Shown piece after piece: positions 42,813-54,773 of a stretch of 64,000 bases of DNA. Location: positions 124,001-188,000 of the forward strand of contig KV918876.1 of NCBI GenBank assembly GCA_002049455.2, read 5' to 3'. The stretch is from Porphyra umbilicalis. Lineage: Eukaryota > Rhodophyta > Bangiophyceae > Bangiales > Bangiaceae. The position numbers were made by a program, and so were the translations under genes. The notes beneath the pieces were generated by a model. It did not search any database. It had not been told where the DNA came from and was given only the letters and a program-made list of their open reading frames with translations. Each line of letters begins with the position of its first letter. The first letter of the stretch is position 1.

Positions 42813-45800
42813 GGTGCCGCCGCGTCCAGACAGACCATGCGGCCGCGTCCACGTCCACGACACGCTGGGAGGGCGGGAGGAGAAGCCCCCGGTGGTAAGG
42901 AAGGCCGTCACGTTGCCGACGGGGAGGATGGGAGGGCGGGGGGGGGAGTTGAGGGCGAGTGAGGCCGTCCCGTTGACGTCGAGGACGAGCGGAGGGCGAG
43001 GGAAGATGGCACAGGTGAGTATGACAGGCCCAACGGACGTCTGATTCGGCCCCCGAGTGTAGAGGAAAGACCGACGCCGGCCCCAGGTGAGAACGTCGTC
43101 TGCGGTGAGGTTTGACGAGGTGGGCCGATGGGGTTACGGCGATGACAATCATCGCTTGACACCATCGCCAGGTGCCCCTTCGTACGGGTGGTCCAGTCGG
43201 GCGGTGGGGGCCACGGCGTGGAGGGAAGGACGAGACGGGGCACGACGACGCTGCGATAGCCACAAAGAACAAGGGCCCCCCCGCGACGTGCAAACTGTGG
43301 GAGCCGGGACATCGGATTGGGACAAGTCGTATCGACCTGCAAAAAGAGGAGTCACTCAGCAAAATACGTGGAGGGGCCGACCAAAGTCAGCCTCGTCCTG
43401 AGGGCTACGCGAAACGGGCGCCGGCTGCGAGGTCTCTGGAGCTGGCCTGGCAGCCCTGGGATGCAAAAAGACGTAGGGGCCTTCGAGTGACATTCTCAAA
43501 CGGACGGCTGCGGGCCGCTCCCCCGGAATGGCCTCGTGACCTCATTTGTTTGCCCTTGCACGAAACTGCCCAAGGATGACCACGTGAGATGTTGCCACCG
43601 TTCTCAACGGTCCACTGATGCGCGAATGTCATTGGCCGAGCGTCCCGCACGTTTGCTGACAGCACGTTTTTCCCCGCCGCGTCGGGAAAACGAGGTGGGC
43701 CCATTTTTTAGGGATCTGCCATAGTTCGCAGGTCGTAAACCCACCTGCTCCGTTTTCCGTACACTGCGATCTGAAGAAGAACAGAAGAAAACAAGTACTC
43801 TCGATCCGAGCAGGTTCTCATATGGTTCGCAACCGACGTTGTTGGGTATGCTCTCACGCACGCTCGCTGCACAATGTGCTGCGCACAACCTTGTATCGTG
43901 TTCGCCGCGGCGGGACACAGCCCAGGCACGACCTGCAATGTTCTTTGCCTGTCCAGTTTCTCGTGCCTCCTGTAGCATGCAGGACACTCCCTTGCTCCAT
44001 GAGAGTTCTTGTGTCCGAACGCTTGTCCAGCGCGTCCGTAGTGTGATGAAGGAGACGCTAGGCACTTTTGTCGTCAGCACCGGCGCCTTGCGCATTGGTG
44101 TCCAACCCGGCTACGAACGTCTCTGCGACCGCGTTGCAGTCTTTGTAGCAGGTCACAGCTGCACAGAGGAAGACTCATATGCTCGTAGACTGTACGTGCG
44201 TCGTTTAGCACCGAAGTATGTGGCTTACTTGTTTCCTGGGCAATAGTGCGGTTGGGCGGCTGACGATGCTGGTCGGGTCTGACGGCCGGCGGTGCGCTCG
44301 GCGGTCCGTGGCGGTGATGGGGGGGCGGTCGGGGTGGGCGTCGCTGGCGTCGTCGGTGCCACGGCGGGCGCGGCATCAGCGGCTGTGCAGTGTGCGGCAG
44401 GGATATGTGCGCGCGTGGGCGGCGCGGGCGCGGCGAGCTGGCCGCCACGTGGCGTGGCGGCGGCGGCGGTCGCGGGTATCTGTCGGACAAGAGTAGAGGA
44501 AGCGGTTGTGGGGACATGTCATGGCGCGTGGGCGCGCGGTCGACCGGCACGGGCGACAGCAGCAGAAGCAGCATGCTCTGAACGTTGCAAAAGATAGGAG
44601 GGGAGCTGCTTGTATCCTGCACGAAAGAAGAGGGTGTATGGGCCCCCGCTGAAGACGATAGCGACCGCCATGCATCGTCGTGATCTTCGAGTGAGTGAGA
44701 CTGCGTCCGCCGCCACAGCTGCGTCCCCAGCGTGCAAGAGCCAGCGGCGGGGAGCTCGTCGCCATGCATGCGTTTCCATTGTCGTACGTACTGAGCATCC
44801 TCACCTCCAGTCCTCGGCTCCAGGCGGGCGCCCCCCTGCCTCCCCGTCGTAAACTGACCGATCTGACCTCCCGCTCAGCGACAAAGGCTTCTTCAACGCT
44901 TCATGTGACAACCCACGACAGACCGACAGAGTGAGCGGTCCAGTGCTGTTTCCCGGTCTATATAAGCTGCCAGCTGCCGTGGAAAGCCGCGGGGTAGAAT
45001 GAGAATGAGTAGCCGGCGCGCCCGACTGCAGATAGGCAACGACCGACCTCTATCATAGCCGCACCTTCAGGAGAGAAGCAGTCACTCCGCAGACAGACGC
45101 GGGCTGGACTACCTGCCACGGCCAGCGCGTCTCTCGAGATCAAACAAAGCGTAGAAAATCGTGGATTGCTTCCACAGGTGGGGGGGTAGCTAAGGCGCGC
45201 TCCTCCGTCACTGGGATTGCGTTGATGCCCGACCCCAGGCGGTACGGAGCGGCAACGGGAATCCATGGACCTAGGCAGTGGTCTATTTATTGTGCTTCTC
45301 ACAACAACTGGACCTCGGTGCATCAGCTTCCGTTGCAAAATCACTGTTTCATTGGCTCAGGGGGCGGTCAATGATGCTGAAGCGGATGTTGCGGATCCAG
45401 TTTTTGTGTGAAGCACAATGAAGGCAGGCGCTCTTCGGGGCCTTGTCCGTTGCACCTGCCGACCAAGTCGGGGTCAACCGGCCCGGCAAGGGCTTGTGCC
45501 GTAGTCGCCACCACCGTGGGCGCGGCAAGCTGTACAGTGGACGGTCGGCCTGAGCGACCACCCAGCTGCCGCGCACCGACAGCTGGCACTGAGGAGGCGC
45601 GGACGTGCCGCCGAGGGTGCGATCCGGGGCGCTGAGGGTTCCGCCACGCGGCCATGAGACATCCTGACAAAAAATGAAGTAGCCCAGTGGGCGAGACAAG
45701 TGATTGTGCTGCCACCGTCTCCCGTTTTGCGGTTGGACGGGTCATCAGCTGTCAGCCACCACCGCTCCATTCGACTCGACGCGTCCTCGACTGCCGATTT

Positions 45801-47341
45801 CCACGCTGCGCCCCCCACTCTCACGCGTGTTCTTTGAAAGGTCGCCGCAGACGCCAGTTTGTGTCTGTTCGCACACCGACGGACCGATGACACACTTTGA
45901 TCGCTCCAAAGCCCGCTGCAAACAGAACTCGCCGGCGTTGATTGGTCGACCCATTGCCGTCTTCGACGGCAGGTGGCTCAACCGCCCAACCGCTCCGCGT
46001 GAAAGCTGGCGGAGCCACCGCCCACAGCCTGCGAGGCGGCCAACTGACGGGACCCTTTCGGCAGACGACGGACCCCCCGCCAAACACCTTAAACGCCAGG
46101 CACTGGGGTGGGCCCGCCCCGCTGCTCTTAACCGAACGGGTCACTGCCATCGTCGCACGAACGCGGTCCTGGTGGGCTTTGAGCTCACCTGTTGTCAGAC
46201 TCCGCTGCCACTTCCGCCCGCAACGGGCTCCTGATCGCAGCGTCAATGGCCCCCGACGCTCAGCGCATGAGCGGCTGCCCTGTTCCCATCGTGGCGGCCC
46301 ACACTGCCGCGTTCCCGTTAGAGTCGGGCCGTCACGCGCGGACGACCTCGAGATCCTCGTCCAGCAGCGCGGCGCCGCCGTGTGAGCAGCAGACGCCAGC
46401 GTCCCGCCTGGGGCAGGTAGCCGCGGGGGGGCGGGGGGCGGGGTTGGAGCGCTGCTCCCCGCCGTGCCGTTGGGCAGCCGACCCGCGCACCCCCCCGCCG
46501 TCCGTCGGCCCGGTGGCCCGCCTCATCGGCGGTGCCACGCGGCGGCTCCGTCGACGCCCGCCCCCCGTTCTACGGACTCGCTGGTGCCCTTCCCGAGCCA
46601 CAGAGCGGCGACCGCACCTGCGGAGCGAGCGCGCGTGCCGCGGCAGCGGCGGCGGCTGCGGTGGCAACCCCCCCGTCGCCCCCGCGCGCCCCCTCCCATT
46701 TCGTCCTCCGCGAGGCCCCCCGGCCGCCCGCGTGTGTGCGTGGCGGCCCACTGGACGCACCGGCGCCCGCACAGTGGCGCCGCCGTCGGGGAAGGGCGAG
46801 CGCGAGGGGCGTGTGTGTGTGCTCGCAGGCGCGCCCGGGGTGTGTGCTCGGCCGCGTCGACTGTGGCCGAATCCACCGAGCGGGGGGGCCGTCTCTGGCG
46901 GGTGGTGGTGGTGGTACCCTGGCCCCACCAGCTGGCCCCCGCGGCGGTCGCGCTCGGGGCAGCCACTCGCTGGGCACCGTGCGTCCCCATCGTGTCCGCT
47001 TTGGCCAACGCGTGGCCTGCCTGCAGACGGTGCGTGGCCGGGGGAGGGAGGTGACGAGGGGGAGGCGAGTGCACCAGGAGAGGCGTGTGCCCCAACGAGG
47101 GTCGCTGCACCCGCGCGCACGCACGCGGGGCGGCGGGGAGCTCGGGCCGACGAGGGGTGGCAGAGCGTGACTGCGTGTCGATACACACCGCCCCGGCGCC
47201 GTGGACCGGGAACGCGGCCGCGACCCGCGACCTCCACGCGGGTGTGACGCGGCGTGGCGGGGCGGGCAACCGACCGACGGACGGCGGCGGCGGCGTCGGC
47301 GGCGGCCGGTCGTGCGCCCCCCCCCCCTCCCGGGCGCCACG
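42813..47341. other. Long stretch without a recognised gene; upstream of the PH-kinase gene
   Basis: Open frames occur on both strands but none is recognisable. It holds the second copy of a dispersed repeat (43697-43723) and one TATATAAG at about 44958 that could be a promoter, though no gene follows. From about 46.3 kb GC content climbs sharply toward the kinase gene, and the open frames there (both strands) are compositional. Confidence 0.4.
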
Positions 47342-48171
47342 ATGAGTGTCGTCGGCGTCTTTTTCCGCTCCCACCCGCAGCAAACGCGGCGGTGGCGCAA
47401 GCGTGGCGTGCCCGCCGCGCTGGCTGACGAGGAAGCTCCCGCGGACGGGTCGGCCGGGGGGGTGACGCAGGCGCCGGCGCTGCCACCAGCGTGCTCGCCG
47501 GGCGGCAGCGCCCTTGCCGACGGGCCAGACGACGACGCGGGCGCGGCGGACGGCAGCCTGCCACCGGTGGCGGCTGACGGCGGCGGGGACCCCGCCAGCG
47601 GCAGTGGCAGCGGCAGCCTCGCACTTTCCGCCGCCGGCAGCGGGGACGGGGGGATGTGCCGCCGCGGGCTGTCGGGTGACGGTTTCCCAGAGGCGTCGGA
47701 GCTGCCGCTGCTCTCCTCCCTAACCGAGGAGGAGTCGGTCGACGATGGGTTTGGGCGCAGCCGCTCGGCGGGGAGGAGGAGGGGGGAAGCCCCCGCCGCC
47801 CCCGCCGCCCCCGCCGCCCCCGCCGCCGCGCCGCCGCCGCGGGCGGGGGACCCCGATGGGGGGCGGGGGGCGAGTCGCGGCAGCCGCCGCCGGGCGGCGG
47901 CGGCGGCGGCGGCGGCGGCGGGCACAACCGCCACGGCGGCGGCGGCGGCGGCGGGCACGACCGCCGCCGTGGTAGACGCGTCGGCCCCGCCAGCCGGCGC
48001 GGGTGGGGGGCGGCGCAAGCCCCCGCCCTCGGTCGCCCCACCGATGACGCTCTCCCCGTCGCTCCGCGCGGAAGCGGAGGAGCGTCTCGGTATTCACCGC
48101 CGCCGCAGCGCGTTGAAGGAGAGCGCGAGCGGCGACAGCGTCGAGGGCGTAACTACCCCACGGGCGATGGA

Positions 48172-48203
<32 letters not shown>

Positions 48204-48931
48204 TGGCGGTGGCGGCCGCCGACCCGCCGCCAACCGCTGCGGCACGACGGCGCACGCCGCCCGTGGCACCGGTGCGGCCGCCCACGAGTGGGGGCGGCAG
48301 CAGCAGCACCCTCCCGCCGGTCTCGCGGGAGGCTGGCGGCCCGGCGACGGCCGGGGCGGCCCCCCCCTCGGCCGCCGCGGCGCCGGCGGCCCCCCCCCAC
48401 CCCGCCCTGGTGCGGCCCAAGTCCAAGCGCCTCCCCACAGCAGGCCGCACGTCCCTAGCCAAAATCCCCTTCCCCGGCCGCCGCCGCAGCCGCATTGTCG
48501 AATCCGCGTCCTCGTCCGTGGCGGACGGGGGCCCCAAGTCGCTGGGCGCGGCGGACTTCAACCTGGCGTCGGCCCGCCACGGGTCGACGATCGACCTGCG
48601 GTCGTCGGCGGCGGCGGCGGCGGCGGCCGAGACGGAAGCCGCTGCCGCAGCCGCCGCTGACCCGGCGGGGGGGGACGCCGCCGCGTGCGGGGGGAGGCGA
48701 GGGAGGAAGAGCACCCGTGGGAGCGTGCGGGGAAGCCAACCGCCGTTGGGGCGCGCGCGGTGGGGGGGAGGGCGCGACGGCCGCCGCTTGCTGTTTGGGG
48801 GGAGCGCCCCGACGCTGGCGTCCTACACCCAGGATACGCCGCGGGCCGGGGCGGGCCGGCGCGGCGGGGGGGGTGGTGGCGGCGGCGGCGGCGGCGGCAC
48901 TGGCGGCGGAGGCGGCGGCGGTACCGGTGGC

Positions 48932-48966
<35 letters not shown>

Positions 48967-51359
48967 GCGGAAGGCGCGAGCTGAGGTGCGCGCGCTCGGC
49001 GACTTTCTCGACGGCCCCGAGGTGGAAGAGGAGCGCCTCATTTACGGTGGCGTCGACGTGGCCGACGACACCTCCCGCGCGGCCGTCACGACCGCGGCCC
49101 CCTACCCGCCCGCCCGTCACGTCGGCGGGGGCGTTCACTCGCCGCTCGCGCCGAGCCTCGCCGCCCCCGGCGCGGCGCCCGTCAAGTTCCGCCACGGCCA
49201 CGTTGGGGGCGTCCGCTTGAGCGGGTGGGTGTCCAAGCCCGGCCGCCGGGTGGCGGCCAAGAGCCACAGGCGGTTTTTGGAGCTCGTCGACGGCGTCCTC
49301 CGCAACCGCCGCGACCCGGAGTCGCCGCCGACGTGGGAGTTGGAACTCGTCGACGCGACCGTGTCGCCGGGGCCGGGCGACCGGGAGCTGACGCTCGCCG
49401 TCGCGGGCGGCCGCACGACCGTCCTCATTGCCGACTCGACCGCGTCGCGGCGGGCGTGGCACGGCGCGCTGACGGCGGCGACGGCGCGGGTGTCGGACTT
49501 TTACCAGTTTGGCAAGCAGATTGGGTCGGGCGCCTACTCGCAGGTGCTCCTCGGGCGGGACAAGGTCGAAAACACACTCGTGGCGATCAAGGTGTTGGAG
49601 AAGCCCCCGGGCGACCCGGACCGCCTCGAACTCATCCGCCGGGAGGTGGATGTTGTCAAGCGCGTCGCCCACCGGGGCGTCGTGCGGATCTTTGACGTGT
49701 TTGAGTCGCGCGAGAAGACGTATGTGATCATGGAGTACATGGCGGGGGGGGAGCTGCTCGACGTCATCACGGAGCAGGAGCGGCTGTCGGAGCGCAATGC
49801 GCGACACGTCATCCGGGAGATCCTGCTGGTCGTCGAGTACCTGCACTCGCGCAACATCGTGCACCGGTACGTCTTGGGGGGGGGGAAGGGGCACGAGTAG
49901 GGATCGCGACAATGGTGTGAGGGGAGGTGGCGCGCGGTGTGACGCCCACAAGATCGGCGAGGCAGACTCGATGTGCGCGTGCGTAATGCGGGAGTCGCCG
50001 ATGGGATTGGGCGCCCGTGGTGCCCGGACGATCCACTGACCATGTGCCTCTACTGCCTTTGTTTCTCCTTCTGTTGTTCTTGGCTGGCAACTGCAACTTC
50101 CCTGCGGTTCGCGTCCCGTTTGCCCTGCTGTGCTTTCTTGTGGCCTGGCTTGCGGTTTGTCGTGCGCAGGGACATCAAGCCCGAGAACATATTGTGTGAC
50201 GGCCGCTCGTGGCCGCTGCGCATCAAGCTGACGGACTTCGGGCTGTCCAGGGAGTTGTCTAACTCGGGCGAGGAGTGCATGCGGTCTCACTGGTACGTTG
50301 TGGGGGGTCGGTAGGGGTTGGCGAAGGTAGTGGTGTGACATTGTCGTGGCTGGCTGCGTCTACCATGAATGGCGCGCACAGCGATGCATCCTCGCGGATT
50401 GTTTTCTCTTGTCGGTTCGTGGTCTAACGTTGTACCTGGGTTTGTTCTATTCTGCCTGTGCTGTCATCCTTGCGCTCTTCTGGTGTGTCCTCCTGCTTCA
50501 CAGTGGCACCGCGTACTACCTCGCCAAGGAGGTCTTTGACGGCAACGGCTATGGCAAGCCTGTAGACCTCTGGGCCGTCGGCATTGTACTCTTTGTCATC
50601 CTGTCGGGCCGCTTTTGCTTTTACGGCGATACTGACGAGCGGTTCATGCGGCGGCTGCGCGCGGGCGTGCGCTTTCCTGAATCCGAGTGGTCGACGATCT
50701 CAGAGGGCGCCCGCTCCCTCATCCGTGGCCTCCTTCGCCCCGACCCGGCGACCCGGTTGACAGCCTCTCAAGCGCTGCGGCACCCGTGGTTGCAGCCGGC
50801 GCGCGACCGCGCAGGCGACCCAACGCCGGTCGCCCCATCACTGGCTGGCTCGACCGGCATCAGTGGCGGCGGCTGCAGCGGCAGCGGCGGCACCAGCCCC
50901 CATCGGTGCAACGCGTGCGAGTCGTGCCTCGCTGGCGGCGGCGGTGGTAGCGGCGGCAGCGGCGCGGCCGACCGGGGCGGTGGGCGCACCGGCGTGGCAC
51001 CGCTGCCGGCCTTTTCGCCGGGGACGGCGGGGATGGGCGGCCGGCCGCCCCGTCGCGCCGGTAGCAGCGTCGGCGGAGGCGGCCTGAGCCTCTCGGCCAC
51101 CTCATCTGAGCAGAGGGTGGCGTCCGAGTCGGCGGGTGGCTGCGGCGGCCGGTACGGCAACGGGGGCGGCGGCGGTGGGCGTAGCAGCAACGGGGGCTCT
51201 GGGGCACCCCTCCCGCCAATGCCAGAGGAGAGCATGAGCCTTCGCCTCGGCCAGTACATGCCGCCGTCGATTGACGCGGAGCGGACGATTGCGGGCTTTG
51301 CCGTCAACGTGCCGCCGGTCACGAGGCGGGGAGCGGGCGGCGCCGTGCGCACCGACTAG
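47342..51359 (+). CDS. PH-domain Ser/Thr protein kinase, CAMK-like; three exons
   Basis: Exons 47342-49866, 50170-50292 and 50504-51359 join to 3,504 bp (1,167 residues) with no frame break. Residues 1-620 are low complexity (poly-Ala, poly-Gly, Arg-rich). A PH-like domain spans about 624-714 (VRLSGWVSKPGRRVA, ending ASRRAWHGAL). The kinase spans about 719-978: IGSGAYSQV loop, VAIKVL lysine near 748, HRDIKPEN at 841 split exactly by intron 1, TDFGLS near 863, CGTAYYLAKE (AKE instead of APE), and DLWAVGIVLFVILSG. The sequence is most like CAMK-group kinases, and PH-plus-CAMK recalls protein kinase D, but there are no C1 fingers. The Gly/Ser-rich tail may be regulatory. The PH domain suggests lipid-dependent membrane recruitment. 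Confidence 0.85.
49867..50169 (+). other. Intron 1 of the PH-kinase gene (303 bp)
   Basis: GTACGT at the 5' end and GCGCAG at the 3' end. Splicing restores HRDIKPEN. Unspliced, the frame stops after ten codons in the intron. Confidence 0.9.
50293..50503 (+). other. Intron 2 of the PH-kinase gene (211 bp)
   Basis: GTACGT at the 5' end and TTCACAG at the 3' end. Splicing creates SHCGTAYYLA, the expected activation-segment motif. Confidence 0.9.
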
Positions 51360-52454
51360 AGTGAGGGGGGTGGGGGGTTTGCATCCCCTGGCACCCCCGG
51401 GGTTGTTGTATCTATTGCGGCTCGGCCGCTGTCGGTGGGGATCGATCACCCACCCCATCTTTATGCTTCGTACCAACGGGGCGCTGAGTGCCTCTGGGGT
51501 TGAGTGCCTTGGGTTTCTCCTCTCTTTTCGCTTCTCTTCTTCACTGCTGATTCCACCTCGATTACTCAGTCATGCCCTTTGCTCGGTCTCAAGCGGCTCT
51601 GGCCAGATGCCTCCCAAGCTGCTGCCAGAAGTGCTTCCCGAGTTGCCCTCGCCCGAGACGCTGGCTACGGGCAGACTGCGAGCAAAGCTAGTGGCCGCGC
51701 GTCGGGCGTTGCGTTCCTTTCCAGTCGCACGGCCGTGGGGCGGGCGCTTGCCGTCGCCCGTCGCGGCGCGCTGCGCGCCCGAAGCCACCCCGCCTCGACA
51801 CGTGGTAGCCACGCTTGCCCCGGATCACGGACCACGTCAGCGGACTCGCCAATTTCAATTGCTACAACCGATTGGGCAGTGTGGGCGGTCCCGTTCGACC
51901 ACAAACGCCAGCCGCGCCCAGTTTGGGAGAGCGTTGCCCGCGCTCTCAACCCCCCCTCCCACGTGCCCCCCGGCCCAACCGCGGGGAGGCGCGCTCGGGC
52001 CGCGCCGTGCGTGGGGGTGGGTGGGGGACGAGCGCGCCCGGCTCGCCTGCGGCCCATACATCGCGCCCCGCGGCTGCACTGGGGCGGTTGCGCGCGCTTC
52101 CCTGGCCGCAACCCGCTGCCGCGCCGTTCCCACGCCTTGCGCATTTCGGCGGTGCTCGGTCTTGGGTGGTCGCCTGCTCAAGGAGTGTTTACGCCCACCC
52201 CCCCGCGTTCACTGCCGCCTGCACCGCTGCGGCGCGACGTGCACGGGGCGGCGTGGCCTGCCGTGCCGCCCGCTCGCGGCCGCACCCGCCGCCTCCTGCT
52301 TCCTTGCTTCCACGGCCACACCGCGCGCGCCCGGTTGCTGGCAGAGGTGCCGCGACGGTGCGTCCTCGCGTTGGTGCCGTCGGCCCCGTCGGCCGTTGCG
52401 GCGGCGGGTGTGTCTCTGACGGTGCCCCCACCCGCCCCCCACCGTCTTGACGGC

Positions 52455-54773
52455 ATGTGTGCGCGTGTGCGGCGCAGCTCGGCGGGGGCCCCCGGCTCGG
52501 CCGCCCCCGCCGACGCTCCGGATTCGGCCGACGCGGCGGTGGCGGATGTGGCGATGACGGACACGTCGGCGGCGGCCACGCCCGGTGAAGCGGGGGCGGA
52601 AAAGGCGGGGGAGGCCTCCTTCGTGAACACTGCCGCCGCGTCGGCGGGGACTGGCGAGGCGGGCTCGACGACGGCCGTCGCCGACGGGGCGGCGGCGGGC
52701 GGCAACGCATCCCCGCCGGTGACCATATCACCGACGACGCCGGCGAGCGGGGATGCGGCCGTCGCAGAGGCGCCCGCCGACGGCCAGGCGGCCGTCGCAG
52801 AGGCGCCCGCCGACGGCCAGGCGGCCAGCGGCGAGGGGGCGCCGTTGGCCGCTCCCACATCCCCCGCGTCGGCGGCGCCGGGGGCGGCAAACGCGGTGAC
52901 GCCCGGCCGGGACTCCCTGTATGGCTCCCGGATAGAGGTGTTTTGGCCCCTCGAAGGGTGTTACTACTCCGGGGCGGTCGCGCCCGCGACCGTTGGCTCC
53001 CGCGCGGCGGCGGCGGCGGACGGGGTGCGCGTCGAGTACGATGATGGGGATACGGAGGATATTCGGCTCGGGCGGGAAAAGTGGCGGCTGCTGCACAAGA
53101 CGTCTGGGCAGGCCATTTTTTGGCACAACCCGGTGGAGGTGCGCGGCGCCGACGAGGACGAGGAGGGAGACGACGCGGCAGCCGATGCGGCCGCCGACGC
53201 GGCTGGCGCCGCACCAGACGGCTCGTCTGGTGCGGGGGGTGCGCCCAATCCCAACGACGAGCAAGTCTCGTCGCCGTCGAGGGGGCGCGGCCGCAAAAAG
53301 GGCCCCCCAAACAAGCGCAAAGCCGTTGCGGCGCTGCCCCTGACGCCCAAGAAGCGCGGCCGCCCGTCGTTTGCCGCCAAGGCCGCGGCTGCCGCGGCAG
53401 CAGCGGCGGCGGCGGCGGCGGCGGGGGATGCCGGCGCCCCCCCCGCCGTCGGGGGCGTGGCCGAACTCGTCAGCGGCAGCGAGCGGGTGGACGGGGCGAC
53501 GGTGCCCGGCGGGTCGCTCTCGACGCCGCCGCGGGGCCGGCGGGGCCCCAAGCCCGGCACCCCCCGCGGCGGCGGCTCGACGGCCAAGAAGCGCGCGGCG
53601 GCCACCCCCAATGGCGGCGGCACCCCCGGATCGACGGGCCCGCCGCCGTCGTCGGGCAAGAAGCGCATCGGGCGCCCGCCAAAGGTCCGCGACGCGGGCG
53701 CGTTGGTGGTGTCGGCGGCGGACGCGGCGAGCCTCCAAAACGACCTGACGGGGCTGCGGGGGGCCGTCGCAACGATGAAGGTGCAGTTGGGGGATTTGGC
53801 GGCGCAGGTGGCGGCGTTGACGGCGGCCAAGGGGGCGGAGGCGGGGAGGCAGGCGGGGGAGCCGGCGGCGTCCCCGCCGGCGGCGCGCCCATTGGCTGTG
53901 GTGGGGCCGACGGGGGAGGGGTCGCCGTCGGTGGCGGCACTGGCGCCGGCGCTCGTCGCGTCGGCAGCAGTCATGGCGGCGGCGCAGGCGGTGGCGGACG
54001 TCAAGGCGGGGGGCATGCCGCCGGCGCCGCCTGCACCGCCGCCAGCGGCAGTGGCGGCGGCCATAGCGGCAGTGGCCGAGGCGCGCGCGGCGGGCGTGAC
54101 GCCGGCGGCGGCGTCCGTGCCCGTGGCTGTGAAACCGCCGCCGGGCGAGGAGGCAGACGCGGCGGTGCCGGCAGAGGCGCCCGCCGTTGCGTCGGCAGAG
54201 CCGTCCACTGCTCCATCGGCTGAGACGACCGCCGTCCCGTCTGCGGGGACGCTGCCGGCGGTCATGGCGCCGGCCGAGCCGCCGGCGGTCGTGGCGCCGG
54301 CCGAGCCGCCGGCGGTCGTGGCGCCGGCCGAGCCGCCGGCGGTCGTGGCGCCGGCCGAGCCGCCGGCGGTCGTGGCGCCGGCCGAGCCGCCGGCGGTCGT
54401 GGCGCCGGCCGAGCCGCCGGCGGTCGTGGCGCCGGCCGAGCCGCCTGTGGTTGTGGCGCCGGCCGAGCCGCCGGTGGTCGTGGCGCCGGCCGGTGAAGCG
54501 GCGGGCGTGGCCGCCGCCGAGGCGGCTGCGCCAACGGCGCCGTCCGCGTCGGCCTCCGCCGCGCCTTCGCCCGACGCGTCGGCGGCCGCAGAGGGGGTGT
54601 CGGCGGGTCCTGTGGCTGGCAACGACGTCACCGCCGCCGCCGCGGAGGCGCGTGGGGAGCGCGAAGCGCCGGTGAGCGCGGCCGCCGACGCGGACGCGTC
54701 CACGACTGGCGTGGTGCTCACCGGCAAGGAAGCCGCGGACGCGGAGGCGTCGTCGTCGGCGCTTTTGATGTGA
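52455..54773 (+). CDS. Tudor-like/AT-hook chromatin protein
   Basis: The first ATG in the frame is 52455 (772 residues); the frame is open about 950 bp further upstream without another ATG. A Tudor-like fold spans about 157-212: GSRIEVFWPLEGCYYSGAV, then VEYDDGDTEDI and EKWRLL, as in Tudor/PTM-type modules that bind methylated histones. AT-hook or basic GRP motifs follow near 275 (GRGRKKG), 299 (KKRGRPS), 360 (RGRRGPKPG) and 402 (KKRIGRPPK), which grip the minor groove. Near 425-460 is a short helical segment (DLTGLRGAVATMKVQLGDL). The C-terminal third is Ala/Pro-rich with nine PAEPPAVVA repeats. It probably recruits or organises chromatin; partners are unknown. Confidence 0.75.
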   Translation: MCARVRRSSAGAPGSAAPADAPDSADAAVADVAMTDTSAAATPGEAGAEKAGEASFVNTAAASAGTGEAGSTTAVADGAAAGGNASPPVTISPTTPASGDAAVAEAPADGQAAVAEAPADGQAASGEGAPLAAPTSPASAAPGAANAVTPGRDSLYGSRIEVFWPLEGCYYSGAVAPATVGSRAAAAADGVRVEYDDGDTEDIRLGREKWRLLHKTSGQAIFWHNPVEVRGADEDEEGDDAAADAAADAAGAAPDGSSGAGGAPNPNDEQVSSPSRGRGRKKGPPNKRKAVAALPLTPKKRGRPSFAAKAAAAAAAAAAAAAAGDAGAPPAVGGVAELVSGSERVDGATVPGGSLSTPPRGRRGPKPGTPRGGGSTAKKRAAATPNGGGTPGSTGPPPSSGKKRIGRPPKVRDAGALVVSAADAASLQNDLTGLRGAVATMKVQLGDLAAQVAALTAAKGAEAGRQAGEPAASPPAARPLAVVGPTGEGSPSVAALAPALVASAAVMAAAQAVADVKAGGMPPAPPAPPPAAVAAAIAAVAEARAAGVTPAAASVPVAVKPPPGEEADAAVPAEAPAVASAEPSTAPSAETTAVPSAGTLPAVMAPAEPPAVVAPAEPPAVVAPAEPPAVVAPAEPPAVVAPAEPPAVVAPAEPPAVVAPAEPPVVVAPAEPPVVVAPAGEAAGVAAAEAAAPTAPSASASAAPSPDASAAAEGVSAGPVAGNDVTAAAAEARGEREAPVSAAADADASTTGVVLTGKEAADAEASSSALLM
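54262..54495 (+). repeat. 27-bp coding repeat (PAEPPAVVA), about nine copies
   Basis: The unit GCGCCGGCCGAGCCGCCGGC plus GGTCGTG is repeated head to tail. The last two copies have the variant PVVVA. Confidence 0.9.

Noticed and set aside
42085..43362. 425-codon minus frame over the 54-bp minisatellite
   Set aside because: The period is a multiple of three and GC-rich, so openness is automatic; the translation is a simple 18-residue repeat.
44074..44769. 231-codon minus frame near 44.4 kb as a gene
   Set aside because: His/Pro/Arg-rich with no motif, and the plus strand is equally open, so it is compositional.
46332..48041. 569-codon minus frame opposite the start of the PH-kinase gene
   Set aside because: Arg/Pro/Ala-rich shadow frame over GC-rich sequence, with no recognisable motif.
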